Program-made: the position numbers and the translations under genes
DNA from: Multifurca ochricompacta
Lineage: Eukaryota > Basidiomycota > Agaricomycetes > Russulales > Russulaceae
Direction of reading: 5' to 3'
Assembly: GCA_022496185.1 (NCBI GenBank)
Contig: WTXG01000103.1
Span: 1-64,000, forward strand
Length of the DNA: 64,000 nt
Notes under the pieces: model-generated
Seen by the model: the letters and a program-made list of their open reading frames with translations, nothing else
Database searches by the model: none
What the model was told of the DNA's origin: nothing
Shown: piece by piece, positions 1-11,162 of the stretch
Layout of the letters: each line of letters begins with the position of its first letter
Numbering within the stretch: position 1 is the stretch's first letter

Positions 1-925
1 CTGGGTTTGGATAGATGCTAGCCCGAACGCGCGCAAGACTCGCAGCAAATCCCGAGGCCAGAATCTGAATTTGACTGGGGTCATCCCCAAATGGACTTAA
101 GCTTGAGGCAATGACACTTTCTAGAAGGGTCATTGCCTCATTATAGTCGTCATCCGCATAATTTTTCCAGAATCGAATAATGAGGGTAATGGCCAGTGCG
201 AAAGGGACTAGGTCCAACTCTGGCGGGGAGATCTTCAGCGCGTCCCGAAGGCATTGAATGACTCCATCTAACGGCTCTACTTGCTTCCCTTGATTGAATT
301 TGCATAAAATGGCGTAGACTAAGGCATCAATGGCGTGAGTTGGATAGTTTATTGAGCTGTGACAGGTGAGAAGTTCTTGGCAGAGGATCACCATCTCCTC
401 AATATCCCCCGTCCCGTCCGCTTCCAGCTTAACTTGAATACCCAATGCCTGAACAAGCAATATTGTGACGAGTTCATGCGGGACCTCAAAGTTATCAAAG
501 GATAGTCCTCGGAGATAATGAAGGTATTCAACCGCACACTTCGCATCTTCAGGTTGCTTGAATTTATTGGAACGACGAAGGAGGGAAATTACAAGTTGAA
601 AGAAGACTTGAACCACATTTAGGTAGAATCCCCAGGAAGGTGGAAGAAATATCGCTTCGGTGTAATGAACAATAGATTTGTCAATATCTTCCTTCTGTTT
701 TGATAGCTTATAGCGTTCGAATCGTGATCTGGCCAGAAGGTGGATGTAGGCAGTATAAGTGGGATGAGATCGAGGGATCCATGAGAGAGCACGCTGATGA
801 TAAGTGATCATTTGGTCGAGTTCCATAATGGAGGCTGCGAATAAGAAAAAATGAATTACTGATGATCGAAGGGCATATGCTCGGGAAAGAGGTGACTTAG
901 TTGTGCACTTACGTTCTTGGGCCAT
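1..925 (-). CDS. TPR-CHAT protein, copy A (C-terminal part beyond window edge)
   Basis: This is the N-terminal part of a TPR-like plus CHAT protein, running off the left edge on the minus strand. By comparison with copies B and C the start is the ATG at 925-923 in a 13-nt first exon (925-913). It is followed by an intron 912-835 with GTAAGT and CAG borders, then exon 2 from 834. Exon 2 begins shortly before a second in-frame ATG (826-824, protein MELDQM), which is an alternative start. The frame stays open to base 1. The visible region is alpha-helical and repetitive like the other copies; the CHAT domain is not in the window. Compared with B it carries two short in-frame insertions near bases 60-110. 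The gene is probably functional as far as seen, but nothing can be said of the catalytic half. Confidence 0.75.
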   Translation of the reverse strand, partial: MAQERKCTTKSPLSRAYALRSSVIHFFLFAASIMELDQMITYHQRALSWIPRSHPTYTAYIHLLARSRFERYKLSKQKEDIDKSIVHYTEAIFLPPSWGFYLNVVQVFFQLVISLLRRSNKFKQPEDAKCAVEYLHYLRGLSFDNFEVPHELVTILLVQALGIQVKLEADGTGDIEEMVILCQELLTCHSSINYPTHAIDALVYAILCKFNQGKQVEPLDGVIQCLRDALKISPPELDLVPFALAITLIIRFWKNYADDDYNEAMTLLESVIASSLSPFGDDPSQIQILASGFAASLARVRASIYPNP

Positions 926-1068
926 ACTTTATTCAATGTACAAGGATCACGGGTAACCGCGGGTCCTCTGGCAATGAATTGAAAGAGTAAATGGGAAAAT
1001 GGTTGTGGGTGCCAGAGAACAGTGAAGGCCACGCCTATAATACATGTTTTATACAAAGTCACCTTCCT

Positions 1069-1985
1069 CTCTCCCACCGCTGACATCCCTAAAGTGGGAA
1101 TCGTATCACACGGCTGTAATTTGTAATAATATTTATTTTAAACGGAAGTTATCATTGAATATTTATTTTAAAAAGAAAGTTATCAATGACATAACAGTTG
1201 GAATAAGTAATAATATTTTTTAAAAAGGAACAAAATCAACAAAATATCATTACAAATCAGTTGGAATAAGATCAGATAAGGATTAGATAAGAACTTTGGT
1301 ATTCTCGCGCGTTCTCACTACTCTATGTCTAGCTATTGACTTTCATTGTGTATCATGTGTTCTCATCAGAATGTGTGGGTCTGGAGTGTTATTGTCCATT
1401 GCATGGACAGGAGGAGGGAAAATGTTAAGCATATTAGGTTTTTTTATTTTTGAAATCAATTTTATTTGCACTTCAGGACCTTGCCCAAATCATGCTGCTA
1501 CTACCAGTACATAGTAACTACTGTTGTGAATATGAGAGAAGGGTGGAAACCACCATGTGCAAAACCTCTTGGTAGAGGGAAACAAGAGAGACGGTGTGTA
1601 ATATAGGAGTGGAGAGGGGAAGAGAGCCTGTGTGTTAAAGAAGAAAGGTGAACTTACCCATACTACACAATGTCACCAACTCAGACTTAATCCAGATCGC
1701 AAGGTCATCTCACCACAGGGGGCCTTGTGAAGGCCCGCGTGTCCTGGATGAAGGTGAGGGGGGTGAGGTCGTCGCATGAGCAGAGCCGGTCTTTCACTAT
1801 TAGGTTGAAAACGTTGCCTACATGTCACATGACGTTGAATTGTAATGATGTTTTGTTGATCAACAATAACTTTCCTTTTTAAATAAATATTTAACGATAA
1901 CATCCTTTTAAAATAAATATTATTACAAATCACAGTTGTGTAATAAGATTACCACTTTAGGGATGTCAGTGGTGGGGGAGAGGTG
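1069..1985. repeat. MITE-like inverted-repeat element (family beta)
   Basis: A non-coding AT-rich element of about 0.9 kb with long inverted ends. The left arm contains CTGACATCCCTAAAGTGG followed by an AT-rich tail, and the right arm is its reverse complement (ACCACTTTAGGGATGTCAG near 1950). The interior shares blocks, inverted, with the interior of the element at 2459-3742. No transposase is present. Exact borders and target duplication could not be fixed. It lies between the 5' end of CHAT copy A and segment G. Confidence 0.6.
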
Positions 1986-1989
1986 GGTG

Positions 1990-2450
1990 AGCTTTATTAG
2001 ATAGGTCTGCCAAAACATTGGTGACACAGTCCTTGAGTATTGTTGAAGGCATTGTCACCAACAGTGTCTCAGAGACGGGGGTTAGTTTCATGGCTGCGAT
2101 GTCCAGGGTCTGTGATAGCCTGGCAGAAGCCCAGTCGTGGCAAACCTGGGATTCGTTGGAGTGGGTCTGCTACCTGTGGGGCAGCATTGACCCCAGTTGT
2201 CGTAGTTTGTAGCTGGGAGAGTGTGAGGAGTGGGATGGAGGTGAGGTCTGAGGCCCCATCTCGATGCTTGTGGCGGTAGCTAGGGCAGCGAGCCATCCAC
2301 CTCTGGTGTTGGATGGGATACAAAACTATGATTGTGGACAGTTTATAGTGCGTATCTAGTTACTCTAAAAGCCAGCAATCCGAGCGATCTGAGGAACAAG
2401 CTCAAGCAGATGGTGGTGATCGGAGAAGAAAGATGCACAATTGTCCTTAA
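1990..2450 (-). repeat. Segment G, copy 1 (duplicated unit of unknown function)
   Basis: This stretch is nearly identical to 60350-60820 and similar to 51860-52370, always just downstream (minus-strand sense) of a CHAT gene. On the minus strand a possible ATG near 2091 starts a short reading frame. It reads through in the 60-kb copy but is broken in the 51.9-kb copy, so coding is uncertain. It may be the 5' flank or first exon of the gene H transcription unit, since G and H are adjacent in the 60-kb copy. No family is recognised. Confidence 0.55.
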
Positions 2451-2458
2451 GCGATACC

Positions 2459-3742
2459 TAGTGAATGCAATTCGTCCAGCACTTTGACGAATCACGTGAT
2501 ATAAGGTAAACAACAGAGAGGTTCCGGGATAGCGGTTAGACACGTGATGTAGAGTAAACAATGGCAAATTCTGTTGAACCAAGATACCGGTACAACTCTC
2601 CCCCACCGCTGACATCCCTAAAGTGGTAATATTGTCACATGACTGTGATTTGTAATAATATTTATTTTAAAAAGGGAAGTTATCGTTGATCGACAAAAAG
2701 TCATTACAAATCAAAGTCATGTGACATATAGACAACATTTTCAATGAAAGACCGGCTCACCTTCCCTCACGCGCTCCTCTACTAGCCCCTCTACTCCGAC
2801 TGTCGACAGGACCTCCAATTCCTGCCTGACTGGGCTCTGGAACTTGACCAACCTCCATGACACATACTCTTCACTTGCAAACCTTACATTGAGGATTTGC
2901 TCACCTTTATCCAGGACGTGTGGGCCTTCACAAGGCCTCCTTTGGCAAGATGACCTTGCAAGCTGGATTAAGAGTCTGAGTTGGTGACATTGGGTAGTAT
3001 GGGTAAGTACACCTTTCTTCTCCAACACACAGGCTCTCTTCCCCTCTCCACTCCTCTATTGCACATTGTCTCTCTTGTTTCCCTCTACCAAGAGGTTTTG
3101 CACATGGTGGTTCCCCTCCTTCACTCATGTTCACAACAGTAGTTACTATGTACTGGCAGTAGTTGCATGATTTGGGCAAGGCCCTGAAGCACAAATAAAA
3201 TCTAATCTTGTACCTTTATACTTACTGCACAAGACTTGTGACCACTGTCAAAAGTAAGATACATGTAGGAAAAACAAGAAGACCCAAAGAGTTCATGAGA
3301 GTGAGAAAAAGAAGCACCAAGTCCAATTCTGGGACCACTGTATGCTCCAGTTCTGGAACAAGAGGGTGGGTGGCTCATTCTCGAGGCTAGCAAGAATGCG
3401 CGAAAATGCCAAAGTTCTTATCTAATCCTTATCTGATTTTAGCCTAACTGATTTGTAATGATATTTTGTTCTGTGCACTTAGGCAAAGCATTGACATGCA
3501 TTATAAAGTCAATTCCAAAAAAAAAAAAAGATATTTCATTGATAACTTTCCTTTTTAAAATATATATTATTATGTCAGCAGTGGGGGAGAGTTGGGTTGA
3601 GCTCTCTGTACCGGTATCTTGGTTCAACAGAATTTGCCATTGTTTACTCTACATCACGTGTTGAACCGCTATCCCGGAACCTCTCTGTTGTTTACCTTAT
3701 ATCACGTGATTCGTCAAAGTGCTGGACGAATTGCATCCAGTA
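2459..3742. mobile_element. Non-autonomous hAT-like MITE with long terminal inverted repeats and 8-bp TSD
   Basis: The element is 1284 bp. Its left end starts TAGTGAATGCAATTCGTCC and its right end is the inverse of TACTGGATGCAATTCGTCC; the inverted arms match for roughly 170 bp. It is flanked by the 8-bp direct repeat GCGATACC (2451-2458 and 3743-3750). The paralogous sites near 52370 (CHAT C) and 60820 (CHAT D) are empty, which confirms the insertion. An 8-bp TSD and a TA-NG terminus fit the hAT superfamily. There is no transposase. The inner part looks like a nested beta-type element. Confidence 0.8.
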
Positions 3743-3955
3743 GCGATACCCAACCTAGATATTTTTTAAACAAATCCCACGGGTGATGCCAAAAAATAAA
3801 TATTATTTCCAATCATATACCTCCTCACGAACTGATATACTATCAAACAAAGATGCATGTATACAAATTTCTTGGCATACGATGTGAATAGGTGAGGCCG
3901 AACGCTCTTACCCAGACGAATTAAGACACTAACCGCGAGCGAAAGCTTTCCTCCA

Positions 3956-6900
3956 TCACGCACCATAATGGACAAAGTTCACCCATCGTTCCAGAGTCAT
4001 CCCTTTCTTTCTCCTCATCTTCCGCGTCGCATCACGAAGCGCCCTCGCAGACCTCAAGTGATAAGGTACCTCTTGTCCATTCCTAGAGAACATCGACTTG
4101 TAGAAATTCTCTGCAAGTTCACGCCCATCTATATCCACCATCTCCCACATCGTCCCCACCACACTTCGAAACCCACAGTATTGCACTGCCGCGGTAAGAT
4201 GAAGTGCCTCGTCAGCAATACTGTCATCTGTCAATTCCGCAGTGTGACATGCAGCAAGGAATGCAAATTCAGCAGCAGGCAATGAGAGCGTACGATGTCG
4301 AGTAGAGTAAGGCGCTTATCATCGATCAGCTTGAATGATGCATCGAATGGTTTTCCAGTCTCGAGTGTTCCATGACACACGAAATGTGCAAATCCATGAT
4401 GTCGCAGTCCCTCTACCACACCAGCCGGTGTTGCATTCTTCCCACAGAGGGTGGCCACCGGCAGCCGCATATTGAGAGACTGTATGACCTCCATCTCTCC
4501 AAAAGCACCTGGTAAGGATTCATCTGGATTAGCCACAAGGAGTAATGAAGGTTGGTAAGATGTTTTTGGACTAGGTTTGCGAGACTCGATGAGTGCAGAG
4601 AGTGTCGGTGTATATGAAGGGATATATAAATCTGAAAAGTATCGCTTGACACCGTCATCTGATGGGATTGGGCCCATCGCATGAAGGGGAAGTGAGCAGA
4701 AAACAGAGGTCGGACACCACCAGATTCGTGATTGTTCTGGTACACCCAAAGTGCGGAGCTTGTGAATGACTGGTTCGCCGACGAGGTTATAAAGGCCGTC
4801 GAGTACAGAACGTAAAGTGCGTTTGTATTCACCGGAATCGAGACCCTCCTTTCGTGCGACCACTAGGCGATCTCTTAGTTTATTTGCACGGTCGTAGAAA
4901 TCGTCAGTTGTAGGGATAAGGGAAGGGGGAGAATCTTGAAAGAGAATGAGGATATCGGAACGCCACTCGTTATGGTTGATAATAATGACTGGCCCATCTG
5001 AAGCGGCAAAACGAATAGTTTGGAACGACGGCGTCTTCAGAAAGTCTCCAAACCCTGATAATTCTTGGATCTGTGACACAAGCACATTCCGCTCCTCCAG
5101 AAGTTTCTGTTGCTTGACCACCAGACGACCGAATGGGTCCATCCCATCACCAATCTGTGATCCACCATCGCTGATCTCTATAGTCCCACTCGGCGTGACA
5201 GACATGGTGAGTGACTCGAGATCCTGATTTATTGCTGCAAGTTTCGTCGCTAAAGGTGAATTGAATTGAGAAAGGCGGTCCATGGAATTGCGAAGACCAC
5301 GCATTTCAGACCATAGTAATGCCCTCCCTTGTTCTAGAGTCTCAATAGCCTGAGTGAATTGACCCATGTCGATCTGGTAAGACGCGTAGTCCAGTGGCAT
5401 CTCATCACCGACCCCTCGCAATGCGACGAGTCGAGAATGCTGTACTTGTAAGGTCGGCGCGGAGACAAATGAGCTTTGTATTAATGACATGGCCATTTGG
5501 TATGCATCAGAGACGGACGGGTGCGTGGCCAATCGCGCAATGGATGCCCAGACGCATGACAAAGCAAATCGGTCAGATACCTTTGCAAATTTATCATTGA
5601 CAGCCAAAGGAAATAGCTCAATCATTTCATCCAAATCCTGTCTTCGACCAAGCAACCTCAAGCGTTCGGTTAAAGAGTTAAAAAGTTGGTTGATTAAAGT
5701 GAAGTGGTATCGCCGGGCGCTTTGCATTTCGAGAAGACCACGATGGACGGTGATAGACTCGTCAAGGTACTCCGTTTTATTCGAACACTCAAACGCCTTG
5801 TAGAGGTCAACGCCCAAAAAGAGTGCCGGTTGGAATCCAAATGGATGACTCGTGTCAGCTGACGCAAGTAGTACCCGGCGGCACTTGATCACCTCTTCAA
5901 GGTCCGTGATATCGTTGGTACGAGAGAACTTGGTTTTATGCCAATTCATAAGATCCTTGATGTGTGTGTTGTGATTGGAGTTGCCCGGGGGAGTCTTGGA
6001 GATTAGTTCGCGAAGATTTCGAATTCTCTCCTCTACCACCTTCATCGGATACGCCGCTCGATCAGCATCCACTTCATGAAATGTGCCCGGAGCTGAAAAT
6101 GATGCAAGGCTGACCATTTCGGAAGTATATGAATGTGATTCTTGAAGGGCTTCTGTGAGACCGAAGTTCTCGAAGCGCTTCTTAGCGAGGGATGCCATGC
6201 TATCGGTAAAACAATGCCGAAGGTCGTTGTCAAGAAAAGAAGAGCCGAGTAAGGTACGAAAACGGGAAGTCGCCTCCTCTAAATATTCTGGGTTTGGATA
6301 GAAGCCAGCCCGAACGCGCGCAAGAATCGCGGCAAATACCGAAGCCTGAATCTGATCATCCCCAAGAGGACTTGAAGCAATGACACTTTCTAGGAGGGTC
6401 ATTGCCTCATCGTAATCGTCGTTTGAATATTTTTTTATGTATCGAAGTACGAGGGAAATAGCCAGCCCGAGAGGAACTAGATGAGAGCCTAGCGCGGAGA
6501 TCTTCAGCGCGTCCCGAAGGCATTGAATGACTCCATCTAACGGCTCTACTTGCTTCCATTGAAGAAATTTGAGTAAAATGGCGGTCGTCAAGGTGAGAAT
6601 GGCGTGAGTTGGATAGTCTGCTGAGCTGTGACAGGCGAGAATTTCTCGGCAGAGGATCACTATCTCCTCAATATCCCCCGTCCCATCCGTTTCCAGCTCA
6701 ACTTGAATAATCAATGCTTGAACAAGTAATGATGTGACGAGTTCGTGCGAGACCTCAAAGGTATCAAGAGGTAGTCCTCGGAGATAACGAAGGTATTCAA
6801 CCACACACTTGACATCTTCAGGTTGCTTGAATTCATTGGAACGACGAAAAAGGGAAAGTACAAGTTGAAAGAAGACTTGAACCACATTTAGGTAGAATCC

Positions 6901-7195
6901 CCAGGAAGGTGGAAGAAAGATCGCTTCGGTGAAATGAACAATGGATTTGTCGAGATCTTCCTTCTGTTCTGATAGCTCATAGCGTTTGGATCGTGATCTA
7001 GCCAGACGGTGGATGCAGGCAGTGTAAGCGGGATGAGATCGAGGGATCCTTGAGAGAGCACGCTGAAGATTAGTGATCATTTGGTCGAGTTCCATAATGG
7101 AAACTGCGAATAAGAAAAAAATGAATTACTGATGATCGAAGGGCATATGCTCGGGAAAGAGGTGACAAAGTTGTGCACTTACATTCTTGGGCCAT
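3956..7195 (-). pseudogene. TPR-CHAT protein, copy B (frameshift before the catalytic cysteine)
   Basis: Minus-strand gene: exon 1 at 7195-7183 (MAQE...), a 78-nt GTAAGT..CAG intron (7182-7105/4), and exon 2 from 7103. The first frame reads about 950 residues of TPR-like helices and the first half of a CHAT domain, with the catalytic-His motif HFVCHG. Relative to copy C it lacks one base near 4283 (AATG in place of AGTTG), so the frame shifts and stops at 4231. The rest, with the catalytic Cys motif FLAACHTAELTDD and the FVHYGA end, continues in another frame down to 3956. CHAT domains are caspase-like peptidases using a His-Cys pair; TPR-CHAT proteins in bacteria are proteases of defence systems. 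Here the Cys is separated from the His, so the copy is probably inactive unless the missing base is a sequencing error. Confidence 0.8.
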
Positions 7196-7510
7196 GGTTT
7201 ATTCAATGTACAAGAATCACAGTAACTGGGAGTCCTCTGGCAATAAATTGAGAGAGTAAAAGGCGAAAATGGTTGTGGGTGCTAGAGAACGGCGACGACC
7301 ACGCCAGAATACATGTTTTATAGAGCATGAGCATGAGGACAAAACGAGGCAACGAGGCAATGCAGGGCGGCTGTTCCCCGGCCCGTCAACCCGATACCCT
7401 GTGTACTTGCAGAACGGATCCAATCCGCGGTGAGTGCGAGGAAAAGTTGTTGAACCAATATACTGGTACAGAGGCTCCGGGATAGCGGTACGACTTGATT
7501 GTGATCACGC
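7196..7510. other. CHAT-B upstream region plus LTR remnant
   Basis: Bases 7196-7395 match the upstream region of CHAT C (55829-56030) and, in part, of CHAT A (926-1065), so the duplicated unit includes the promoter side of the gene. From about 7396 to 7441 there is a minus-oriented scrap of the LTR family seen whole at 56031-56465. Then 7442-7510 holds a fragment (GAACC..GGTACAGAGG..CCGGGATAGCGG) related to the MITE arms at 2459-3742. No gene is seen. Confidence 0.5.
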
Positions 7511-8123
7511 TGTAAGGATGGCTCTAGGCATTGAGCATGAAACCGTTAGCAGTTCGCCACTTCTGGTTACGCTCACTTCTCTCCTTCAGTTCATTGCGAG
7601 CCCTGAATTATAAAAACTTCTGACCTTTATTCGATCTTAGTTATAAAACCACCTTACTATACTACAAAGCAATTAATGCAAGGTGCGAGCTTTCGACAAA
7701 TATCTCTCTTAGCAGTACATAGATTGCGCACTTTCTGGGCTGCCTGCCCGTCCATTCCTTTATACTCAGTTGCATGCCCTTCCGTCACCCTTCCATTACC
7801 TCCCCATCTTTATTATCAAAGTTTTCACCTCTCCATCTTCACCTCACTGTCTTTATTGCATGGTTTTCACTTGGTCTTGATTCAAATCCGAGTCACTCTT
7901 TATGGCTTGCTTTTACTATACCACTCACCCAAAAGTCTGGACTTTCCACAAGTATATAAAGGTATCTACAAATGCTTATAGTAGTCCAGCGAACACGCAA
8001 TCTCTCTCTCTCTTTCTTCCTCTCTGTGCTAAAAAGGACCTCTCGACGACATCCGCACAAAGGTCAAACGGAACCAACAAGCAGCGATTATCTTAGTTTG
8101 AGCACGAGACGTTGAACTTTGTA
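7511..8123 (+). repeat. Degenerate LTR, family TGTAAGGATGG (copy P)
   Basis: It starts TGTAAGGATGGCTC like the solo LTR at 8179-8828 and carries an LTR-type promoter (AGTATATAAAGG near 7951, followed by a CT-rich tract). The 3' end is lost where it abuts the reverse-oriented copia LTR at about 8124. No target duplication could be identified, so it is a truncated relic. Confidence 0.55.
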
Positions 8124-8178
8124 TTAATTAGTCTTTACCTAAACGTAGCAAGATATTTACGCAAGTAATGTTAGCTAT

Positions 8179-8828
8179 TGTAAGGATGGCTCGGGCGTTG
8201 GACGCGAAACCTCCGGTCATCACCACTCCTGGCAGGACCCGTTTGCTCTCATTCTTCCATACTATACTGTCAATAAATTCTCTAACATTTGCCTGACTTT
8301 AGTTTCGGACAGACTCTGACACCGGTGCAAAGCGTGATTGATCTATGGTACAAGTAATTTTACTTAGCATATTACAGGGATTGTGCGCGTTCCGGGCCGC
8401 TTGCCTATTCTTTTCCGTACACCCGGCTACCCGGTTTCTCCCTTACTCCCTTTTACTTATTCCACTTTCGTTCACCCCACATGGCTTCACCTCTGTTAAT
8501 TTCTAAAAACATTCCTTCAGCTAGGTCTCTCCACAAGTATATAAAGGTACATACAATGCTCGTAGTAGACCAGCCAGCAACTAGCAATCTAGCTTCTCTC
8601 TCTCTCTATCTCTCTCTCTCTTTGTGTGCAAAAGAACAGTTATTGAACAAGGCGCAAGGTCAATCGGAACCATCGGCACCGTCATCAGTAAACATTCAGC
8701 ACGATCCAATGCTCATCGACTTCATTACGTCGCGCGGGCTCTTCTCTCTCCTCTTCTCAACTTACTGCTCACCTTACTCCTCAGGGAACAGGCTTTGCTT
8801 CGCACTCACCGCGGATAGGCTCCGCACA
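8179..8828 (+). repeat. Solo LTR, family TGTAAGGATGG (copy Q)
   Basis: 650 bp starting TGTAAGG and ending CCGCACA, inserted in the copia LTR remnant. The flanks share CTAT (left GCTAT at 8174-8178, right ACTAT at 8828-8832), a probable 4-5 bp target duplication with one change. A TATA box (AGTATATAAAGG near 8536) and a CT-rich tract downstream fit an LTR promoter. No internal element region is present. Confidence 0.7.
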
Positions 8829-9066
8829 CTATACGCGCGATAAAGATAATCCAAGTAAATACTCACTTCAGTTGTTGATGGTCAAAACTGAAGTGTACAA
8901 CACAGAAATAATGTCTTCAAATACTGTAAAAGAGCATGCTGTGCTATGGTCATAAGGATTGTATCTTTAATCATAAATAACGAGCGGAATGTCAGTAAGT
9001 ATATTACAATGTCCACTTAACTCCATCTTGCACCAGCAACACCGGTCACCTCTGATCTGGTCCGGC

Positions 9067-10544
9067 TAGTGAATAGCAGGGGTAACCCCTGGGTATCTTC
9101 ATTGGTACCCGTACCCATACCCGTACCCGTCGCTACGGGTACGGGTAACCCGCGGGTTACCCGCGGGTCACCTACGGGTTGCCTGTGTTAAACGCGTGCA
9201 AGTTCTTTACTTGCATCGCGCATTTCGGATATCCGGCCCGGGCCATCCCGGACCAAGGAGATACACAACGCGTTCATTTATGGCTGCTTAAGATCCCTCA
9301 ATGACTCTTGTTTTATGCTCAGAAGATTAAGATAATTCATTATTCCATTTTTATTTTATTATTCTGGTCTCAATTTTATACAAGCACAACTAAAATCCAC
9401 CCCAATATACAGAGATGATTAGATAGGATGTAATAGAACATTGATGAAAAACCTGTCAGATAACCACACAGAATGCAAAATAAATTGATGGGTGCATAGT
9501 TAATGATAGGGGGAACCCCTCTATATTTGTTTTGATACCCAGGTTACCCATAAAATGAAACGCGTGCAAGTTCTTTGGTTGCATCGCGCATTTCGGACAA
9601 TCGGCCCGGACCATCCCGGTCTGGGAGATACACACTTGGATACAACGCGTTCATTTGTGGCTACTCAGGATCCCTCAATAATTGCTGATTTATGTTCAGA
9701 AGATTAATTTGATTCTTTATTTACATTCTTATTTTATTTTATTTTGTGGAACAGGCATGGCGCAGGCTTGTACTTTAGATACTACTTTACTACTATCTTA
9801 TCTCACCTTGTTCTATGTACTATATCAGCTACTAGATTAAACGAACGCGTTATCTCGTTATCTCGTTTAATGATGTGATTTGATCATATGTCAGATCTTA
9901 GATGTATATTCTATGTATCTAATTAATTTGTGAACGCGTTTCTGTTGTGTTATCTATGCGTGATCACAATCATGTCAGACCAATGGAAAATCGCAGCCGC
10001 GATTGTTAAGTCAACCTTCCTTAATAGGAAGGAGATCAGACCAATATGCTGGTCCAATGTAGTCGCTGCCCTAAGCAGCCTGTAGATACACGCGGGCCTT
10101 GTTTCAGTAAACTAATTTGATAATTAGATTATAGAATAGTCTAAAGTAGTCTAGAGTGTATTTTAGATAGTGCCAGACCGGCAGAATTGATCGCGCGTTA
10201 ATAAAACAGTTGCATCAGGATTTTCAAGAGAGTGGATCACTGATAACACTTTTATTTTACATCACACCGTTGATCTGCTTTGATATTTCATAGGATAACA
10301 CTAGAACATATTTACTAAAACCCTGTAGCATACATCAAATAAAATATAGTCATTTGTTTGCTACAAATGTATTTTATCATTAAATTTCTGCTGATCTTGT
10401 CAATGACTGATGGCCACTTATACCCGCCAAACCCGCTGCGCGGGTACGGGTTTCTGGCGGGTGGGGAGTTGTATACCCGTACCCGTACCCGTCAAAACCC
10501 GCGGCACTTACCCGCGCGGGTATGAAAACCCTTGCTGATCTCTA
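9067..10544. mobile_element. hAT-like non-autonomous element with ACCCGT subterminal arrays (copy 1)
   Basis: 1478 bp, flanked by a perfect 8-bp duplication GGTCCGGC (9059-9066 and 10545-10552), which occurs once in the uninterrupted copia LTR. The ends are imperfect inverted repeats (TAGTGAATAGCAGGGG and the inverse of TAGAGATCAGCAAGGG) that fit the hAT terminal consensus. Both subterminal zones carry ACCCGT/ACGGGT minisatellites (9096-9180, 10430-10530). Inside are two direct repeats of about 165 bp (around 9195-9365 and 9550-9720). Bases 9745-10005 are an extra segment related to 19015-19310. No coding capacity is seen. Confidence 0.85.
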
Positions 10545-10573
10545 GGTCCGGCCAACTCTGATCCGTTACTGGC

Positions 10574-10734
10574 GTTTCAACGAGTGACTTTGGATCGCCT
10601 TCGGCATCTTCAATAGCTTCTGCAATCATATCGTCATATTCTGCCTGATAAGCATAAACTGTGTCTGCAGATAGGTCAGCGATAGACGCAGAGCCTTCTT
10701 CTTGGGTGTCCGGATGGTGATACTTGAGCTTCAA
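10574..10734 (-). pseudogene. Copia pol fragment (N-terminal side of reverse transcriptase)
   Basis: The minus-strand reading frame is close to 58170-58326, which continues into a recognisable Ty1/copia reverse transcriptase start (KWVFRVKRKANG, ARLVACGFTQ). Here the fragment is cut by the reverse copia LTR at about 10574, so only the acidic segment before the RT remains. It is part of the segment duplicated with 58.1-58.8 kb. Confidence 0.6.
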
Positions 10735-11162
10735 TGGTATCTATCCATGCTGTGGCTGCTATTCCAATAAATATTACAGCTTGCATATTTCATTCTATGT
10801 AACTCAAAAAATGGTTTCCTGTTGTCAAACACCCAGAACTATTCCAATGCAGATAGCAGCTATGGCAGGCTCAGGAGAAGTGAGGCGCGTTACATATTGT
10901 TTGTCTCTGTATGTACACCACGTGATGCATCACAATGTGCTGGGGTGAATAGCGTTCAGTTCACGTCCACGTCCTGGATGATCTTTTGTGAGGACAAACC
11001 ATATAACCATTTAATCATAATCACAACCAACTAGGAAGCTGAGCTGAGACTGAGACTCTCGACCCTGACAACCAAGTTCAACACATCCCTTGTTCTCTTT
11101 ATACCTTCAACTTTCCTCTTTCCGTGTCCATTGCTCTTCAAGAGCTCGTTAACGACAATGTA
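10735..11162. other. Non-coding segment duplicated at 58327-58770
   Basis: About 430 bp closely matching 58327-58770. Both copies are flanked by the copia pol fragment on the left and gene H on the right. Short reading frames on both strands are not conserved between the copies. I see no gene or regulatory site that I can support. Confidence 0.5.

Larger units (their letters stand above)
8124..10573 (-). repeat. Copia LTR remnant, reverse orientation, itself split by two insertions
   Basis: Bases 8124-8178, 8833-9066 and 10545-10573 together match the reverse complement of the 409-bp copia LTR at 13321-13729. The pieces are separated by a solo LTR (8179-8828) and a hAT-like element (9067-10544). 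Both ends appear eroded, so this is an older solo LTR or fragment of the same copia family that is intact 5 kb away. Confidence 0.75.

Noticed and set aside
9096..9180. ACCCGT/ACCCGC arrays as telomere-like or subtelomeric sequence
   Set aside because: They occur only at the tips of hAT-like elements with 8-bp TSDs, and are degenerate, so they are transposon subterminal repeats.
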